The notes under the pieces were generated by a model. It saw nothing but the letters and a program-made list of their open reading frames with translations, ran no database searches and was not told the DNA's origin. A stretch of 64,000 bases of DNA from assembly GCA_050084985.1 (NCBI GenBank), contig JBITNC010000002.1, positions 26,040,001 through 26,104,000 on the forward strand, in the 5' to 3' direction. A program made the translations under genes and the position numbers. Below are positions 23,671-34,612 of the stretch, in pieces. This DNA is from Nageia nagi. Its lineage: Eukaryota; Pinophyta. Within the stretch, counting starts at the first letter, position 1; every line of letters begins with the position of its first letter.

Positions 23671-24635
23671 TTTGGTGTGGAAGTTCTTCTTCTTAGTGTG
23701 GAAGCTCTTCTTCTTGGTGTGGAAGCTCTTATTCCTTCAATTTTAAGGTCTTGGTGAGGTAAATTCCAAGAGAAGGTATAAATTTCCTCCTCCTTTGGTT
23801 ATCTTATGGATTATTTCATTTTGATACTAACATTCTTTTATGATTATGTTAGTTCAACTCCTAGCAAACATTGCCTCAATAACATAATATATTATTGCTC
23901 ATTTTGTTTGTTTTACTAACAATCTTTTATGTTAAGTGATTGGGCAATAATACATTATGCAAAATTTGCAATTTGTATACTAACATTTTTTTTTATTAGT
24001 TGCAATATTGCTATTATTTTTTCTTTTACATACCTTTTATTCCTTTGATATTAAGAGGTCTTTATATGATCAAAATGGCAATAATATGTTATAGTTAAAC
24101 TTGATTTATTCTTATGACACTAACCCATTTTTTGAACTGTGTTAACTTTTTGTTATTTGCAAAATATGGGTAATTTTTTACTATCCTCTAGTAAACATGT
24201 TTAAGAGGTTAGTATATAGAAATAACATATTGTAAGCCATTTATTAAAAAGGGTGTATTTTCTTTAATATCTATATGATGAGAGCCATACAAAATAAATT
24301 TTACAAATTATTTTTAAATTACATCTCTCATCATAGCTATTTCGTAGCTTAAAAAAAAAGGAAAGGTATTTAAAAATAATCAAATAAGAATTTTGAATTT
24401 TGAATTTTTTGTATTGGTTGAAGAGAAGTGGGCTTCAGAAAATGATCCATGTAAGTGTTAAAAAAAAAAAAAAAAAAACCTAGATTATTTATTTCCTTTG
24501 CAAGCTTTACCACATCAATATTTGGTATAGTCATAATGTATATCAAGTTCGTACGGTGGAAATCTTATGGGATTAATATCCTTCTTATTACGTGGATTAA
24601 TATCCTTCTTATTAATATCCAAAAACTGCACCACC

Positions 24636-24706
24636 TCTCGTAGCTGGTGGCTCCTCTCGTAGCTGGTGGCTCCTCTCAGAGCTGGTGGCTCCTCTCGTAG
24701 CGGCCT
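24636..24706 (+). repeat. 19-bp tandem repeat in the E4 leader
   Basis: CTCGTAGCTGGTGGCTCCT in three and a half copies, one with CAGAG for CGTAG. Confidence 0.75.
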
Positions 24707-24759
24707 CTATCGCATGATCGCCTCCAACTCCACGTCTGTGTAAACAAAATGCAAAAGTG

Positions 24760-25140
24760 AAAGGGGTGTACAAACTGTTTGACAAAATGCCTCCCCTAAC
24801 TGCAGTCTTTTGGCCTCTAATGATTGCAGGATACGTAACAAAACGGATACGTTGAAAGGCTCCTGCGACTTGTTTGACAAGATGCATGATGAAGCCAGAG
24901 TTTTATGGACTACACTAATCATAGGATATGCCCTAAATGGATACGTTGAAAGGCTCCACAAATTGTTTGACACGATGCATGATACAGACAAAGTTTCATG
25001 GACTGCAATGATCGTCGAATATGCACAACACGGATACATTGAAAGGGTCCATGAATTGTTTGACATAATGCATGGTGCAGATAGAGTTTCATGGACTGCA
25101 ATGATCATAGGATATGCACAAAATGGATACGTTGCAAAGA
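24760..25140 (+). pseudogene. PPR-derived segment carried by E4
   Basis: Three 93-bp units begin at 24870, 24963 and 25056, each coding a 31-residue S-type PPR repeat. The units read like LFDTMHDTDKVSWTAMIVEY and HELFDIMHGADRVSWTAMII, ending GYAQNGYV. A weaker unit precedes them near 24765 (KLFDKMPP). The frame is open from 24810 to 25223, yet it has no P or L repeats and no signal at its start, so it looks like a captured fragment rather than a gene. E5 carries a more decayed relative, so the capture predates the split of the two. Host PPR relics of a similar type lie nearby (17480-18830). Confidence 0.75.
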
Positions 25141-26834
25141 ACTACCATGGCTGCCATGTCCCATGTCTCTGTTTCTGCTTCAGACGATGGCCAATCCTTC
25201 ATCTTCTTCCACGCATCGGTTGAATTCATCTGGTAAAGATTACATGTTCGATGTCTCAGAGTCAAACTCAAATGCCAACACCTACGTAAGGTTCATCCAC
25301 CACCATCGACCTCCTGGATGGAAGTTAGAGCGAGTGCTTTGGCGTATTCTGTCTTACCTACGACCTAAATCCTTCAATTGGGATTTCTAAAACCAGCATA
25401 TATATAATACTAAGCAAGTTAATGGTGTGAGAATATGTCCAAGATAAGACCAAATGCAACTGTCTGGCCGCCCCATGTGACTTCCACCTAACTCGACTCA
25501 CTTTGGTCTCCCCTGCCGCCTCCGCCCGCCCCTACCCATGCGGCTTAACGAATAGACATGGCCACCTTTCAATTTTTTTTTTCAACTATAGTTGTTGAGC
25601 TTTTAATTTTTTTTACCAACCATAAAAGGAGTTTGACTTTTATGTCTAGGTCTAAATTAACCCTTTAAGGGATTTTACCTAAGTCCTTTTTAAGTATTTC
25701 CTATTTCCTAAAAACCTAAGACATTTTTACTTAACATGTCTACTTCAAAGACCAATTTTAGCATACAAGTTTTTTAGGGATAACACATTACTTGAAAAGA
25801 AGGGAGGAACCATACTTAAACGAAATTTTTTAGCATCCAAGTTTTAGAACTTTAAGTAAAAAAGGGGGGAATTTGTATAATTTTTTACTTAAATCTTTAT
25901 GTAGCTGGATCTTGCATGCTAAATTTATAATGCATGCTTCTTAACCTTATTAGGAATAAAGCATGCTTAGTACTTAAAATTTTAAGTTAAATAATGCATG
26001 ATGCATGTTTATTACTTAATTTTAAGTCTTAGAATAATGCATGTTTAAGTTATGGATTAATGCTAAGTAGGATTTAGCCTTTGTAAAATTCATTATTTAT
26101 GAACTTGAGCAAAGTATGAAAAATGTAAAAAGTCCTTTAGGGGTTAGTACAAAACCCATTGGACTCTTAAGGTTTCAAGTTTCGTGTGGATGAAGTATTT
26201 TTACTTTACTTTATATTTTTGCACAATTCCTTTATACTTGCAATATGTAAAATATTGAAAGTAACCCCTAAAATGAACACATCCACACGTACTTTTCCAT
26301 AACATGACTTGTTTGGGGAGCCACGAGGTGAGGACAGGGCAGACTGGAGCCTTTTTAGTTTGAAGAACCAAGTGGTGGTAAGTCCGTCTTAATTGCCCCT
26401 AAGACCTCTGTTGGATTGGACATAACTCTATTAGGTGGACAGGCATGTGTGTAGTGATACCACATGTCCGCACGTCCATTCAAGGATTATCCTGATAACC
26501 TAGGAGGAAAACTAAAAACCTTAAAAAGATAATTAAAATGGCCAGTCCAAGATACGTTGGATCCTTGGAAAATAGTTGGTACTTCTCCTTGTGAGAGTAT
26601 ATTACTGACCAAGGTGAACTGGTTGAGGACTGATAGTACTTGGGCTCCACTCTGCGGGCATCCAGGTGAAGGCCTAATTCTATACAAGAAAATAACCTCA
26701 ACTTTATCCTTCTACGAATCGTGATTTATAAGTTTACACATGTGGGACATGTTTACTTACTAAAATGTTTGATTTGTATAGATGGTAAATTGTAAAAATT
26801 TGCATTCTTATTGCATATTTACTTTTTTGTAGCA

Positions 26835-26967
26835 ATGGTTGAAACCTTCATACCCAAGCATATACTCAACGGTTCCAACTTTGGAATATGGGAACCTCGT
26901 ATGAAAGCTGAGTTACAAGCAAGGAAGCTATGGTAGACAGTTCATGAAGACTTGGTCGCTCCTACCG
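26835..26967 (+). pseudogene. E4 gag, N-terminal part (split by E5)
   Basis: MVETFIPKHILNGSNFGIWE is a Copia gag start. A TAG stop lies at 26934-26936. The frame continues exactly across E5: the codons before 26973 and those from 30843 join without a shift once E5 and one copy of ATGAG are removed. Confidence 0.85.
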
Positions 26968-26972
26968 ATGAG

Positions 26973-27479
26973 TGTTAGAATTTGTAATGAAATATTGTGA
27001 ATATCTAAACTCCTTGTAAATTCAATTAATCACTTAAGGGTATGTAGATACCTTAAGAGATTAATTGAATTCTTTAATATGTAGACTTTGACTTTACCAA
27101 AGTGATTAGTTGGTAGGTTGAAGTTTGGTGATACATTTAATGTAACCCTAACCTTACCCTTGGGTTAAAGGAAGGTTAGGGAGGTGCTCTCAAGCTATAA
27201 ATAGAGGGCCTCTCCTCTTGTAAAAATATCTAAGTCTTGGAGTAAGATTACTCTACTTGGTTGTGTAGGAGAGAGCTAGAGAATAGTTGTAAGAGAGACA
27301 TAGCAAGAGAATAGAGAACTAGTTGTGGATGTACTCCCAAGGAGGGAGGAACCACATTATATTGGTGTCATATTGTGTGAATGATGTTCTTAGAATTATA
27401 GATGTGTTATCTTGTGTACACTTGAGTTTCCTAGTCTTAGGTCCTAGAGGATTTGTTTAGATATAGTTCAAATCCTTCA
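26973..27479 (+). repeat. E5 5' LTR
   Basis: Starts TGTTAGAATT, ends AAATCCTTCA; related to the E4 LTR but about 48 bp longer, with extra sequence near 27375-27400. Confidence 0.92.
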
Positions 27480-28139
27480 ATTGGTATCAGATCCTTGTTG
27501 TGAAAGCTCTTCTTCTTGGTGTAGGAGCTCTCCTTGTTGTGGAAGCTCTTCTTCTTGGTGTAGGAGCTCTCCTTGTTGTGGAAGCTCTTCTTTTGGTGTG
27601 GAAGCTACATCTTGGAGGTTCTTCATCCTTCTTCATTCCTCATCTTACACCCCTTGGTGAGGTAAATTTTAAAGAGCAGGTATAAAGTTCCTCCTCATTT
27701 GGTCATTTTTTTTTGGATTATTACATAATGCTACTAACACCTTATTTGCTATGTGTTAGTCCCTTTTTTAAGTTATGATTAACAAGTTGCAATTTTTTAC
27801 TAATCCTCTATGTTACTTGCAATTTTAAATTGCTATAGTTCTTTTAAAAAGGGTTAGTATACAACAATTGTAATTTGTTGTTCATGTTATATTGAACTTA
27901 AAAGTATGTGTTGGTTCAATTATTTGATTAAATACCAATATATGATGAAAAATTGCAATATATATACTAACATGAATTATGTTATTACTATTTGTTAAAA
28001 TAGTAATGTATTATTGTGAAATTTCTCATATATACTATCATTAGTGAGTTATTGATATGATCCTAAGCAAAAGGCATCAACATTTCCAAAAATAAAAGGA
28101 GGACAAATTTTTTTTAAGGGCACAATAATATATTCCAAA

Positions 28140-28330
28140 GCTCAATATAATATATATATATTATGTATATATATTTTATTATTTTTTGTTGTTTAAAATA
28201 TAGTTAATATATATATATATATATTTATTTATTTTAAATTTGTTTAAAAGCACAAATATTTATATATATTTTTTATATTTTAAATCTGTTTAAAATACTC
28301 AAAAATATATATATGTTTTTTATTGTGTTT
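28140..28330. repeat. AT dinucleotide-rich tract in E5
   Basis: Runs of TATATA separated by T- and A-rich words; low complexity. Confidence 0.7.
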
Positions 28331-28435
28331 TAAATTTATTTAAAATCAAAATAAAATAAATATCTATGTGTAATTCGGGGGGGTAATTGATAAACATTTA
28401 TCACGATGACATAAATCGTATAAAATTTAACTAAT

Positions 28436-29360
28436 CGGGGGGGGTCCTCCACGCGCACGCGGCCTCTGGTGGCTCCTCCCACCCACCGCCGCACCGCGCT
28501 CCTCCACCTCTGCCACCCGACACTGCTGCTTCCTCCTCCCATGACTGCATGGCCTCTGTGGTGGCTCCTCCCCCTTCCTCCGCCCTCCTCCACGCTCCTC
28601 TGGCTCCTCGTCGCCTTTGCACCCATTACCTGCTGCAATGCTCACCCTACAAACGTACAGGTGACATTGATCCTGATCGGTGCATTATTTGATCATGCTG
28701 CAGACAACATGGCTCCTCCCATCTGCATCTCTGCTCCTCCGACTGCCTCCTCTCCATTGCACGACTCCCCTGCCCACCGCCTCCACCTTCCCCGGCTACA
28801 GCGCAACGTTGCTTGGGTCCCCATCCAGTATTGGGCCAAACAATCCACAGCCCTAGCCACGTAGCGATGCACATATCTGATGATCTGTGTGAGGATTCGA
28901 CACCATGAAATAGTCTGCATCAAGGTGCTGGTCGTGGGTGCATGTTCTATTTCATGGCCTGCCATGCTCGCAGGATATGCTCAAACCAGATACGTTACCA
29001 GGTAATGCACACAACATAAAGGAAAGCACAGAGACGGCACGTGAAATGTTTCACACAATGCAGACCAAGTTTCCTGACATGCAATGATCGCAGGCTATGC
29101 ACAAAATGCCTACGTTGCACAGATACGAACTTGTTTGTCAAGATGCACGATGCAGCCACATTTTATGGCTGCCATGATCATCAGATATGCCCCGACCGCC
29201 ATCCCCGCCAACCTCTGCCCCTCTCATCTCGCGACTTGGTTGGTCAACCATAGGCTGGCCGCCCCACGCGGCCTCCGTCCGCCACTACTCACGCGCCCTC
29301 CACCTACTCTCCTTACCGACTTTGGCCCCTGCCACCCCTGCCCAACCTCTCCACCTCCAT
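28436..29360 (+). pseudogene. GC-rich, PPR-derived segment carried by E5
   Basis: GC-rich island in AT-rich surroundings. It starts with GGTGGCTCCTC-type words related to the 19-bp tandem of E4. PPR traces are AGYAQNAYVAQ (29093-), a degraded unit around 28965 and another around 29150. Long open frames on both strands here come from the base composition and are not called as genes. The last 100 bases match the GC patch at 25460-25560 in E4. Confidence 0.6.
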
Positions 29361-29589
29361 GAGGCTTACACGTGGCCCCTTCACATTTTTTTGTCAACTT
29401 TAGTTGTTGAGCCTTAATTTTTTCCCACTCCCCATTTGATTTGGCTTTTTTCTTTAAAGTCTAGGTCCGATTAATTCTTTCAGGGATTTTTCCTACCACC
29501 CTATGATATTTTTAAGTAACCAAAGGCTATATTTACTTTTGTTAGTGATGATAACTTCACCTCTAAGATGCCTTTTTTTATTGTACATT

Positions 29590-29880
29590 CTAGACCTCCG
29601 TGGTAAGTTTGCTCTGCGTGAACAAACTTGTTGCACATAATTGATGTTATAGAGTGTTGAGTATTTATACCTCAGTGGTAAGTTTGCTCTGCATGACAAA
29701 CATGTTGACATTTTAATACCTCCGTGGTAGACTTGCTTGCTAGAAAACTGATTGTACAACATTTTTGCATATATTAATATACCCGTCCGTGGTCAGTTCG
29801 CTCTGCGTGAGGAACTTGTTGTACATCTATACCTCCGTGGTGAGTTACTCTGCATGAAACTCGTCGTACACTTTTTATGC
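29590..29880 (+). repeat. Hairpin-forming repeat array in E5 3' region
   Basis: Five units of the ACCTCCGTGGT type, each followed by inverted arms around a TGCRT loop. Hairpin parts lie at 29605-29629, 29681-29704, near 29721-29750 (decayed), 29794-29817 and 29842-29862. The unit at 29794 has GTTC opposite GAAC; the one at 29842 has GAGTT opposite AACTC. In both, the two arms have changed together relative to the common unit. Confidence 0.75.
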
Positions 29881-30332
29881 TCTATTTAAAATCACACTGC
29901 CATATACACAGGTGACTATGACGTGGCTTATTGCACCATTGTCAGCTTATTTAAGTTGAGGCCCTTTATTTGTTCTCTTATTTGAATATATGATGCATCT
30001 AAACTGATTTTTTTCATGAGTTTTTGCTACCACCATGAATCTTCTTCAGTAAATGCATGTTACTCACCTTGTGAAAGCAAGCTCATGGAGACTCACATGT
30101 CAGCTTTAAGTTGATCGACTACTATGTACAGTGAAACCAGTTGTGGTTAATGATTGTATTGTATACCATTTTTTGTCAAATGGTAATGTAGTGAGTCTCA
30201 TACTAGTTCTCAAAAAGATTCTCAAATATGTAAAAGTTCTCATCTCCACTTGTATCTCTATGGAGGAGAACTCTCTCTTACTCTCTCTCTTCTCTCTTCT
30301 ACGCTCTATCCCAATATTGCATTAAGGGGGAG

Positions 30333-30837
30333 TGTTAGAATTTGTAATGAAATATTGTGAATATCTAAACTCCTTGTAAATTCAATTAATCACTTAAGGG
30401 TATGTAGATACCTTAAGAGATTAATTGAATTCTTTAATATGTAGACTTTGACTTTACCAAAGTGGTTAGTTGGTAGGTTGAAGTTTGGTGATACATTTAA
30501 TGTAACCCTAACCTTACCCTTGGGTTAAAGGAAGATTAGGGAGGTGCTCTCAAGCTATAAATAGAGGGCCTCTCCTCTTGTAAAAATATCTAAGTCTTGG
30601 AGTAAGATTACTCTACTTGGTTGTGTAGGAGAGAGCTAGAGAATAGTTGTAAGAGAGACATAGCAAGAGAATAGAGAACTAGTTGTGGATGTACTCCCAA
30701 GGAGGGAGGAACCACATTATATTGGTGTCATATTGTGTGAATGATGTTCTTAGAATTATATGTGTTATCTTGTGTACACTTGAGTTTCCTAGTCTTAGGT
30801 CCTAGAGGATTTGTTTAGATATAGTTCAAATCCTTCA
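30333..30837 (+). repeat. E5 3' LTR
   Basis: Nearly identical to 26973-27479; ends ATCCTTCA directly before ATGAG. Confidence 0.92.
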
Positions 30838-30842
30838 ATGAG

Positions 30843-31625
30843 AAGGCTCTTGAAGTATACAACTCAAAGAATGAGTTAGCAACTTCAATGATTTATCATG
30901 CAGTTTCAGATGACATCCTTCTCATGATCTCTTCATCAACATCAGCAAAGGAAGCTTGGGATAGGCTAAAGAAAATTTACCTTGGGTCAAAATTTTCAAG
31001 GAGGTTCACCATTTTACAAAAGTTGTTGCAATATCGTCAAAGTGAAGATGAAAGTGCCTCTATCTACTTGAACAAAATCATTGACCTCAGGACATAACTG
31101 GTTAGCTGTGGGTGCAACTGGATCAATGATGAGTTCATGGTCTTCATCATTCTTCAAAGCCTTTCTACAAAGTTTAGTAACTTTATCACAGTTATGGAAA
31201 CAAGGCTCGATGATGAAGAAGATGTCATCTCTCTTGATAATCTTTCTAGACTCCTTCTGAAGCATGAGGAAACTTTGAATAAGAAAATGTTGGACTTTTC
31301 TCCAAAGGACAAAAGCATTGCTCTAGGAGAAACCAAAACTCCTTTCAAGAAGAAGTTCAAACATTATAAATTCAAAGATAACAAGTCCTCATCTACCTTC
31401 AGGAAGTATGAGAAAAAGGGCAACAATAATGGTAACTTCAGGCAAAGGAATGACAAAGTTGGATCAAGCAATCCAACACCTCAGGAAAAGTTTGATGGAA
31501 ATTGTAACTTTTATGGCATCTTTGGGCATAAAGAGTATGATTATCGTAAAAAGAAATTTGCTCAAAAAGGCAAGGGAAATGCAAATGTGAGAAATTTCAA
31601 TAATAGAAAGAAACAAGCATACTGC
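30843..31625 (+). pseudogene. E4 gag, C-terminal part
   Basis: Shows ATSMIYHAVSDDILLMISSS, EAWDRLKKIYLGSKF and LLQYRQSEDESASIYLNKI, the UBN2-type gag core. A TAA stop at 31095-31097 fits a Gln codon changed by one C-to-T step. The basic region is followed by a knuckle CNFYGIFGHKEYDY (from 31503), in which two of the three Cys ligands are Tyr. A one-base shift near 31620 separates gag from the protease frame. Confidence 0.85.
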
Positions 31626-32001
31626 TACTATTGCCTACTACTCAATGACTCAAACTGTTTCAAATGATTGGATTATTGATTTAGGATGCACTAATCACAT
31701 GTGTTATGAAAAGGATAAGTTTGAAAACTTTCATAAGTACAAGAAGGATGTAGTTGTGATAGGTGATAATACAGTCCTTGATGTTCAAGGAATAGGGAGT
31801 GTGAAGATTCATGGAAAGACTCTTGATAATGTCTTTTACATGCCTAAACTAAGGATGAATCTTATCTCTGTAATTCAGATCACAAGGAAAGGATACTCAT
31901 TTGAGTTTACCTCACACTCCTGGTGTGTTAAGAAAGGACTTGCCACCTTCATGAAAGGATCAGTAAAGGATGACCTTTATATCATGGATCAAGTTCCTTA
32001 A
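31626..32001 (+). pseudogene. E4 protease region
   Basis: The start reads NDWIIDLGCTNHMCYEKD; the family has D-S-G at this place, so the Ser of the catalytic triplet is Leu (one C-to-T step). GNVFYMPKLRMNLISV-like sequence follows. It ends with a TAA at 31999-32001 where a Gln codon is likely. Confidence 0.85.
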
Positions 32002-32700
32002 AAAATGTGTCTTGCTGCCAATGTTTGTTCAAAGGGTAATCTTTGTCATCAACGATTAGGGCACCTTAACCATAAGAGTATTCAAGATATGAAAACTCAA
32101 GAACTTGTGGAAGGTTTACCTAATATTTCACCCATAATTGGTCTTTGTGAAAGGTGCATTCTAGGAAAGATGAATAGGCAAAAATTTGAAAAAGATAAGG
32201 CAACTCGGGCTACTCGTCCTCTTCAGTTTGTGCATTCAGATTTGATGGGTCCATTTCAGACTAAGTCTCTAGGGGGAGCTTCTTATGTTCTGACCTTCAT
32301 TGATGACTTCAGTAGGATGACATTTGGTTATCTACTTGAGCACAAGGATCAAACTTTTGACAGGTTTAAAGACTTCAAGGCTCTTGTTGAAAATCAAACT
32401 GATTTTAAGATCAAGATGCTGAGATCTAATAATGGGGGGTGAGTATAATAGCAATGAGTTTAACGACTATTGTGTTAAACATGGGATCAAGTGGCAATTC
32501 ACAATCCCTTACACCCCTTAGCAAAATGGAGTTGCTGAAAGGAAGAATCGCACCATTATGGAAATGGCAAGGTGCATGTTGGGTAACCTTCCTAGTTTCT
32601 TATGGGGTGAAGCTATTCACACCCTAAATAGGTGTCCTACTAAAGCAGTTGAAGGTAAAACTCTGTATGAAGCATGGACAGGAAAGAAACCCAACCTCTC
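32002..32700 (+). pseudogene. E4 integrase region
   Basis: The zinc region reads CHQRLGHLNHKS with CERCILGKM. The core shows HSDLMGPFQ, LTFIDDFSRMT and RSNNGG; the second catalytic Asp is Asn in the last (one G-to-A step). An extra G in the run at 32432-32437 shifts the frame. A TAG stop at 32519-32521 falls where Gln is usual, before NGVAERKNRT. Confidence 0.85.
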
Positions 32701-34612
32701 ACACTTTAGGGTCTTCGGTTGTGATGCATTTACCTTCATTACCTCAGAGAAAAGAAAGAAGTTGGATAAAAGATCAGAAAAATGCATCTTTGTGGGGTAT
32801 GATAATCAACATAGAGGTTACAGGCTCTACTCCTCATCCCATAACATCATCTTTATTTCTAGGGATGTCAAGTTCAATGAACTTCCTGAGGATACGACCT
32901 CTCATGTTGAGGTGTCTAATTCAAATGATTCTTTGCCTACACCTAACTGGTTGGATGATCATGTAGGGAAGTCACCACAAGAGCAAAATTCTCCAGCTCA
33001 GAGAATTACAAGGAGTATGACCTTGAATAACTCTTTATTTGCCAAAATTGATAATATAAATGAGCCATCAACCTTCAAAGAAGCTTCCAAGCACGAGTGT
33101 TGGATGGAAGCTATGAAAGTTGAGTATGAGGCGCTCATGAAAAATGAAACTTGGGATTTGGTTCCTTATCCCAATGAGAAAAATGTGATTGGAAATAAAT
33201 GGATATACAAGGTCAAGTACAATTCTGATGGAAAAATTGAAAAATACAAAGCAATGTTAGTGGCCAAAGGATTCGCTCAAAAATATGGTATTGATTATGA
33301 GAAAACCTTTACACCTGTGGCCAAGATGCCTACTATCAGGATAATCCTTGCTCTTTCTGCAGCTCAAGGATGGAAAGTTTTTCAACTTGATGTCAAGAGT
33401 GCATTTCTCAATGGTGACTTGGATGTAGAAATCTACATGAATCAACCAGAAGGATTTATTCTAGAAGGAAAAGAGTCTCTTGTGTGCAAGCTAAAGAAGT
33501 CTTTGTATGGACTTAAGCAAGCACCTAGAGCATGGTACAAGAAAATTTTAGGATTCTTTACAGATATTGGTTTCTCCAAGTGCTTCTCTGACTCAGATCT
33601 CTATGTACTCAATCAAGGAAAAGACGTGGTCTTAATTCTCCTTTATGTGGATGATCTTCTCATAACTGGCAATAATATTGAAATCATCCAAGAGTGCGTA
33701 TCCAAACTGAAGGTAACATTTGAAATGACTGATCTAGGTCTATTGCATTACTATCTTGGGATGCAAGTATACCAACACAAAGATTGTACTTATCTTAGTC
33801 AATCTAAGTATATAGCAGACATCTTGCAAAAGTTTGGAATGGAGGAGTGTAAATATGCTGCAATACCTGTTTGTCCTAAAATAGTGGTATCTCTGAGCTT
33901 AGATTCTCAGTTGGTTGATGCTACAGCTTATAGGCAATTGATCGGTAGTCTTCTGTATTTGACTATCTCTCGACCTGATATTGCCTTTGTAGTGAATCTG
34001 ATGGCACGATTCATGCAAAAACCATATGTTGAACACCTCAATGCTTTTAAGCAAATCTTGAGGTATGTGGCAGGGACAAAGGATCTTGCTCTTAAGTATT
34101 CCAAAGTGCCCTCAATTGTTCTCTCTGGGTTCTCAAATTCTGATTATGGGGGAGATAGAGATGACAGAAAATCAACCTCTGCATATGTGTTCAGCATTGG
34201 TTCAGGTGCTATCTCTTGGGCTTCCAAGAAGCAACCTACTGTGACTCTTTCTACCACCGAAGCCAAATATCGAGCCATGTCTGTTACCGCCTAAGACACT
34301 ATTTGGCTGAGGTATCTTCTGAACGAAATTGGGTATGAGCAACATGGCCCATATCTTATCTCTTCAGATAATCAATCAGCTATCTCTTTGGCTAAGAATC
34401 TTGTATTCCATCATCAAAGAACCAAACATGTGGAAATCCAAGCCCATTTTATCATGGAGAAGGTTCTAGATGACATCATACACTTGAAGTATTATCCATC
34501 TATTGAAAACTCCGCTGATTTATTCACCAAGCCCCTTCTTAAAGCTCAGTTCAGCAAGCTTAGGGATTCTCTCGGGTTGGTGAAGTTGCCCTCAAGGGGG
34601 AGTGAAGTTTAA
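32558..34612 (+). pseudogene. E4 integrase end, reverse transcriptase and RNase H
   Basis: A 578-codon open stretch (32558-34294) carries HFRVFGCDAFTFI (integrase end), the Pro/Ser linker, GNKWIYKVKYNSDGKIEKYK, QLDVKSAFLNGDLDVEIYMN, YGLKQAPRAWYKK and LLYVDDLLITGNN. The YVDD active site is intact. RNase H follows with DDRKST, LSTTEAKY and SSDNQSAISLAKN. A single TAA at 34292-34294 replaces a probable Gln codon; the frame then runs to LFTKPLLKAQF and ends at 34612 with SRGSEV over a first purine tract. This is the longest intact enzyme part in the window. Confidence 0.9.

Larger units (their letters stand above)
23658..26834 (+). other. E4 long 5' leader
   Basis: A 3.2-kb non-coding leader. 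It holds a short repeat of GGTGTGGAAGCTCTTCTTC type (23675-23750), AT-rich DNA with an A-run near 24460, a 19-bp tandem (24636-24706), the PPR segment (24760-25140), a GC-rich patch near 25460-25560 and then AT-rich sequence to the gag ATG. The first 2 kb matches the leader of E5. Confidence 0.7.
26973..30837 (+). mobile_element. E5: non-autonomous LTR retrotransposon nested in the E4 gag
   Basis: LTRs 26973-27479 (507 bp) and 30333-30837 (505 bp) differ only at about two bases and one 2-bp gap by eye. The duplication ATGAG flanks the element (26968-26972 and 30838-30842). TGGTATCAGA (27482) is the primer site; AAGGGGGAG (30324-30332) is the purine tract. There is no gag or pol. The interior matches the E4 leader (to about 29480) joined directly to the E4 3' region (from about 29533). 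E5 is therefore an internal-deletion derivative that must depend on enzymes from a related element. Its nearly identical LTRs make it the youngest insertion seen here. Confidence 0.95.

Noticed and set aside
25089-25390. Open frames overlapping the PPR segment of E4
   Set aside because: No PPR or other motif in these frames; shadows of the real repeat frame and of GC-rich DNA.
28336-28965. Several overlapping open frames in the GC-rich part of E5
   Set aside because: They occur on both strands, have proline- or arginine-biased composition and no motif; base composition explains them.
34594-34606. 3' LTR of E4 starting right after pol at the first purine tract
   Set aside because: The sequence after it does not repeat at the 5' side; the true LTR with TG start, matching copy and TSD begins at 35378.
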